From the NCBI GenBank assembly GCA_030149025.1, contig JASBSH010000052.1:1-8172 (forward strand): 8,172 bases of DNA. Direction: 5' to 3'. The translations under genes and the position numbers were made by a program. Under the pieces are notes generated by a model, which did no database searches, was not told where the DNA came from, and was given only the letters and a program-made list of their open reading frames with translations. Positions 5,442 to 8,172 of this stretch are shown piece by piece. Position 1 is the first letter of the stretch; every line of letters begins with the position of its first letter. This DNA is from Actinomycetales bacterium (GTDB lineage: Bacteria > Actinomycetota > Actinomycetes > Actinomycetales > BWSM-131).

Positions 5442-7551
5442 CGGGCGCTGTCTGAGCCGGGATCTGTGCGACCGCGTCGCGACGCCGGGACAGCGCGCTC
5501 GGCCACCACATGAACCGCCCGACGTCCAGGTTGAGGGCCGTCACCAGCACCGACCGCACGACGATCGTGTCCAGCAGCACCCCGAACGCCACCGCGAACC
5601 CGATCTCCGCGAAGACCACGACGGGCAGCGTCGCCAGCACCGAGAACGTCCCCGCGAGCACCAGCCCCGCGGAGGTGATCACCCCACCGGTCACGGCGAG
5701 AGCGATGAGCGCACCCTGCCGCATCCCCACTCGGCGGGTCTCCTCGTGCGCCCGCGTCATCAGGAAGATGTTGTAGTCGATCCCCAGCGCCACCAGGAAC
5801 ACGAAGACGTACAGCGGGAACGCCGGATCCGTCCCGGCGAACCCGAGCACGTACCTGAACACCAGCGCGCTCACCCCCATCGCGGCGGCGAAGGACAGCA
5901 CCACGGTGGCAACCAGGACCACCGGTGCGACAACGGCTCTCAGCAGCAGCCCGAGGATCAGCAGCACCACCAGGAGGATCGCCGGGATGACGACGTAGTT
6001 GTCCCGGGACGAGGCACGCAGGGTGTCGACCACGACGGCGGTCTGCCCGCCGACCTTCGCGTCAGCACCCGGTACGGCATGAACCGCATCCCGGGCCCGG
6101 TCGACCGTGTCCTTCGCCGCCTGGCTGTCGGCCGGATCCGCGAGCGTCGCTTCCACATAACCCGTTCCGCCTGCTGACACCGGCTTGCCGACCCCAGCGA
6201 TACCGGGGACGCGGGAGAGAACCTGCGTGACGGCGTCCAGCTGGTCCGGTCGTGCGATGACGGCGAGGGGCTCGCCGGCGCCGGCGGGGAAGTGCCGGGC
6301 CAGGACCTCCTCCCCGGCCACTGCCTCGGGCTTGCCGTAGTACGCGTCCTCGTTCTGCAGTCCCGTGGCGTCGAGCTGCAGGATGCCCAGCGAGGCGACA
6401 GCGAGAACGAGCGAGGTGACCACCCACGTTGTACGGGGGCGCAGCGCGATGCGCTTGCCGACACGGGCCCAGACGCCGGTGGCCGCGCGGTCGGCGGACC
6501 TGAACGCGGGGCGCAACGGCCAGAACACCCACCGGCCGAAGACCACCAGCAGCGCCGGGAGCAGCGTCAGCATCACCGCGAGGGCGACAACGATGCCGAC
6601 GGCGGCGACCGGTCCGAGCCCGCTGGTGGAGTTCATGCTGGCGAGCCGCAGGGCGAGCATCCCGGCGATGACCGTCGAGCCGCTGGCCAGGATGGCCGGG
6701 CCGCTGCGGCGCAGTGCCAACGTCATCGCCTCGTGCCGGTCGGTGTGCCGGCGCAGCTCCTCCCGGTAGCGGGCAACCAGGAGCAGCGCATAGTCCGTCC
6801 CGGCGCCGAAGACCAGCACGGTGAGGATGCCCTGGCTCTGCGCGTTGACCGTGATGTCGGCCTTCGTGGCGAGCAGGTACACGGCCGCCTGGGCGACCGT
6901 GAGCGAGATCAGAGCCGACACCACAGGCAGCAGCCACAGCACCGGGCTTCGGTACGTCAGCAGCAGGATGACCACGACCACCGCGAGCGCCGAGTAGAGC
7001 AGCTTTCCTTCGATGCCGGAGAAAGCGTCGGCCGAGGCGCTGGCGTAGCCGCCGGGGCCGGTGATGTACATGCTCAACCCCGGCGGGCCGGAGTCGGCCA
7101 CCCGATGCAGCTGCGCGGTGATGTCCGGCAGGCGCTGCCAGCCGTCGCTGCCCACGGTGATCGGAACGACCACCTCCAGCGCCTGCCTGTCCTGCGACGG
7201 GATGGGGCCGACCGGCTTCCCCACGGATTTGACACGCGCGAACTGCGAAAGCTGGGTGGTGACCGCCTGCAGGTCCGCCGGTGTCAGCCCTCCCGGGCGT
7301 TCGTAGACCAGCACAGCCGGCACCTGGTCGCTCGGCCGGAACGACTGGACCGCCTTGATCACCGCCGTCGACTCCGCAGTGGCGGGGAGCCATGTCACGG
7401 CATCGTTCTGCTGTGCGCCGGTCAGCTTGCCGGACGGGCCGAAGGCCAAGGCGGCGACCACCAGCCAGAACAGGACGACGACCCACTTCGTGCCACGGCC
7501 CGACGGCACCCTGGCCAGTCCCCCGGGCCCCTCAAGGCGGTGCGATGCCAC
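5371..7551 (-). CDS. MMPL/RND-family membrane transporter
   Basis: 726 aa, an inner-membrane transporter of the MMPL branch of the RND superfamily; such proteins export lipids or hydrophobic compounds using the proton gradient. Two homologous halves are visible: TM1 about 22-38, a first extracytoplasmic loop about 39-180, then a TM bundle about 184-340; TM7 about 375-392, a second loop about 393-515, then TMs about 518-675. Each bundle holds the signature GxDY in its central helix (GTDYALLLVARYREE at 251-265 and GIDYNIFLMTRAHEE at 590-604), where the Asp is part of the proton relay. TGLQNEDAYYGKPEAV after TM7 and FMWWPS near the end are family features. The GTG at 7551 has GGGAGG about 9 bases upstream. 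The length matches YdfJ-like proteins, without the long C-terminal domain of mycobacterial MmpL3. The substrate cannot be predicted, and the last about 40 residues are a basic, non-conserved tail. Confidence 0.92.
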   Translation of the reverse strand: MASHRLEGPGGLARVPSGRGTKWVVVLFWLVVAALAFGPSGKLTGAQQNDAVTWLPATAESTAVIKAVQSFRPSDQVPAVLVYERPGGLTPADLQAVTTQLSQFARVKSVGKPVGPIPSQDRQALEVVVPITVGSDGWQRLPDITAQLHRVADSGPPGLSMYITGPGGYASASADAFSGIEGKLLYSALAVVVVILLLTYRSPVLWLLPVVSALISLTVAQAAVYLLATKADITVNAQSQGILTVLVFGAGTDYALLLVARYREELRRHTDRHEAMTLALRRSGPAILASGSTVIAGMLALRLASMNSTSGLGPVAAVGIVVALAVMLTLLPALLVVFGRWVFWPLRPAFRSADRAATGVWARVGKRIALRPRTTWVVTSLVLAVASLGILQLDATGLQNEDAYYGKPEAVAGEEVLARHFPAGAGEPLAVIARPDQLDAVTQVLSRVPGIAGVGKPVSAGGTGYVEATLADPADSQAAKDTVDRARDAVHAVPGADAKVGGQTAVVVDTLRASSRDNYVVIPAILLVVLLILGLLLRAVVAPVVLVATVVLSFAAAMGVSALVFRYVLGFAGTDPAFPLYVFVFLVALGIDYNIFLMTRAHEETRRVGMRQGALIALAVTGGVITSAGLVLAGTFSVLATLPVVVFAEIGFAVAFGVLLDTIVVRSVLVTALNLDVGRFMWWPSALSRRRDAVAQIPAQTAPVSPSRSRLRRALGSPGTRAHRAR

Positions 7552-7580
7552 GCCCGCAGCCTCCCGCCGCTGGTTCGGGC

Positions 7581-7630
7581 CGGCTCTTCTCGGCTCTTCT
7601 CGGCTCTTCTCGGCTCTTCTCGTCTCTTGT
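7581..7630. repeat. 10-bp tandem repeat (4 exact units plus one degenerate)
   Basis: CGGCTCTTCT is repeated four times without change (7581-7620), followed by CGTCTCTTGT (7621-7630, two changes). On the - strand, toward the MMPL gene, it reads as purine-rich AGAAGAGCCG units beginning about 30 bases upstream of that gene's GTG. The period is close to one DNA helical turn. It lies either in the MMPL 5' leader or in its promoter. Confidence 0.9.
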
Positions 7631-7700
7631 CGACGGCTTCACCACGGTATGCGGGCGGCGGCGGACGGAACAGGGGTTCGGCGCCGCCGATCTGAGCCGG

Positions 7701-7733
7701 GCTCTAGCCCTCGCTCCAGCCCGGCTCCAGCCC
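7701..7733. repeat. Short direct repeats GCTCYAGCCC (three units)
   Basis: GCTCTAGCCC (7701-7710) is followed by GCTCCAGCCC at 7713-7722 and 7724-7733, at spacings of 12 and 11 bp. The first unit is within the dyad GGGCT-CT-AGCCC. It lies about 57 bp upstream of the acyl-CoA dehydrogenase start, in the spacer shared with the MMPL gene. A regulatory role is possible but unproven. Confidence 0.6.
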
Positions 7734-7789
7734 ACGCCAAACGTTGGCTACTGTGCTGGCACCCCGTCAGGATCACGGATTGGCACACC

Positions 7790-8172
7790 ATGCCCGTCGA
7801 GCGTCTCTTCCCCTCCGAGGAAGGCCACGACCTGGTCGACCTCGTCCGCAGCATCTGCGCCGAGCAGCTCGTGCCGCGGGCCGCTGATGCCGAGGCGGAG
7901 GGCAAGTTCCCCCGGGACGTGTTCACCCTGCTCGGCCGCTCCGGGCTGCTGACCCTCCCCCTGCCGGAGGAGTTCGGCGGGGGCGGCCAGCCGTACGAGA
8001 CGTATCTGCAGATCCTCGAGGAGATCGCGACCGCCTGGATGAGCGTGGGCATCGGCGTCTCCGTCCACTCCCTGTCCTGCTACCCGCTCGTGGCGTTCGG
8101 CACCTCGGAGCAGCAGGCCAAGTACCTGCCCCGCATGCTCGACGGCTCCACCCTCGGCGCGTACTGCCTGTC
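7790..8172 (+). CDS. Acyl-CoA dehydrogenase, N-terminal part (3' end outside window)
   Basis: 127 complete codons of an FAD-dependent acyl-CoA dehydrogenase, which introduces the alpha-beta double bond into an acyl-CoA. The N-terminal helical domain is clear: ERLFPSEEGHDLVDLVRSICAEQLVPRAADAEAEGKFPRDVFTLLGRSGLLTLPLPEEFGGGGQPYETYLQILEEIATAWMSVGIGVSVHSLSCYPLVAFGTSEQQAKYLPRMLDGSTLGAYCLS, where the GLLTLPLPEEFGG turn, the GTSEQQAKYLPRMLDG helix and the beginning of the (A/T)xCLSEP flavin loop are the hallmarks. The ATG at 7790 begins MPVERLF; no strong ribosome site is seen (AGGA lies about 18 bases upstream). The catalytic glutamate and substrate pocket are beyond the window, so chain-length or branched-chain specificity cannot be assigned. 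It is divergent from MMPL across a 238-bp spacer. Confidence 0.93.
   Translation, partial: MPVERLFPSEEGHDLVDLVRSICAEQLVPRAADAEAEGKFPRDVFTLLGRSGLLTLPLPEEFGGGGQPYETYLQILEEIATAWMSVGIGVSVHSLSCYPLVAFGTSEQQAKYLPRMLDGSTLGAYCL

Noticed and set aside
6062..7695. Long alternative frames on both strands across the MMPL gene
   Set aside because: They translate to Arg/Gly/His-rich sequence without domains, while the MMPL frame has membrane helices and both GxDY motifs.
7532..7735. Small - strand open frame across the 10-bp tandem repeat
   Set aside because: Its translation is just the repeat (EKSREEPRRAEKSR-like), with no domain or ribosome site; it is a by-product of the array.

Overview
The window reads as chromosomal DNA of a high-GC actinobacterium. 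GC is roughly 70% by eye, third codon positions are nearly all G or C, GTG starts are frequent, and the gene families are typical of Pseudonocardiaceae and their relatives. No tRNA, rRNA, insertion sequence, CRISPR array or phage gene is visible. The genus is inferred from style only.

Layout. (1) 1-340, + strand: the C-terminal part of a short-chain dehydrogenase/reductase. (2) 348-4038, - strand: a tight three-gene operon for a branched-chain (or pyruvate-type) 2-oxoacid dehydrogenase complex, in the order E1-alpha (2797-4038), E1-beta (1760-2797), E2 (348-1763). Stop and start codons overlap at both junctions, which suggests translational coupling. No E3 (lipoamide dehydrogenase) is present. 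(3) 4154-4693, + strand: a divergent Lrp/AsnC-family regulator separated from the operon by a 115-bp spacer that should hold both promoters. This arrangement suggests local control of the operon. (4) 4704-5441, + strand: an unrecognised proline-rich protein with one C-terminal membrane segment. (5) 5371-7551, - strand: an MMPL/RND-family membrane transporter whose 3' end overlaps the preceding gene tail-to-tail by 71 bp. (6) 7552-7789: a divergent spacer with a 10-bp tandem repeat and a second cluster of short repeats. (7) 7790-8172, + strand: the N-terminal part of an acyl-CoA dehydrogenase, cut by the window edge.

Together the 2-oxoacid dehydrogenase, the Lrp-type regulator and the acyl-CoA dehydrogenase fit branched-chain amino-acid or acyl-CoA catabolism. 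The transporter and the SDR have no obvious direct link.

The most unusual signal is a short dispersed repeat inside the dehydrogenase operon. A 21-bp sequence (core TGCAGAACTGCATGATCA) occurs three times without a mismatch, once in the E2 linker and twice in the E1-alpha C-terminal tail. Two diverged relatives sit next to the E2 copy in the opposite orientation. All lie inside coding sequence, in frame, and only in parts of the proteins expected to be flexible. The exact identity includes synonymous positions, so selection or copying appears to act on the DNA or RNA rather than on the peptide. It resembles in principle the in-frame palindromic elements known from Rickettsia genes, but the family itself is not one I can name.
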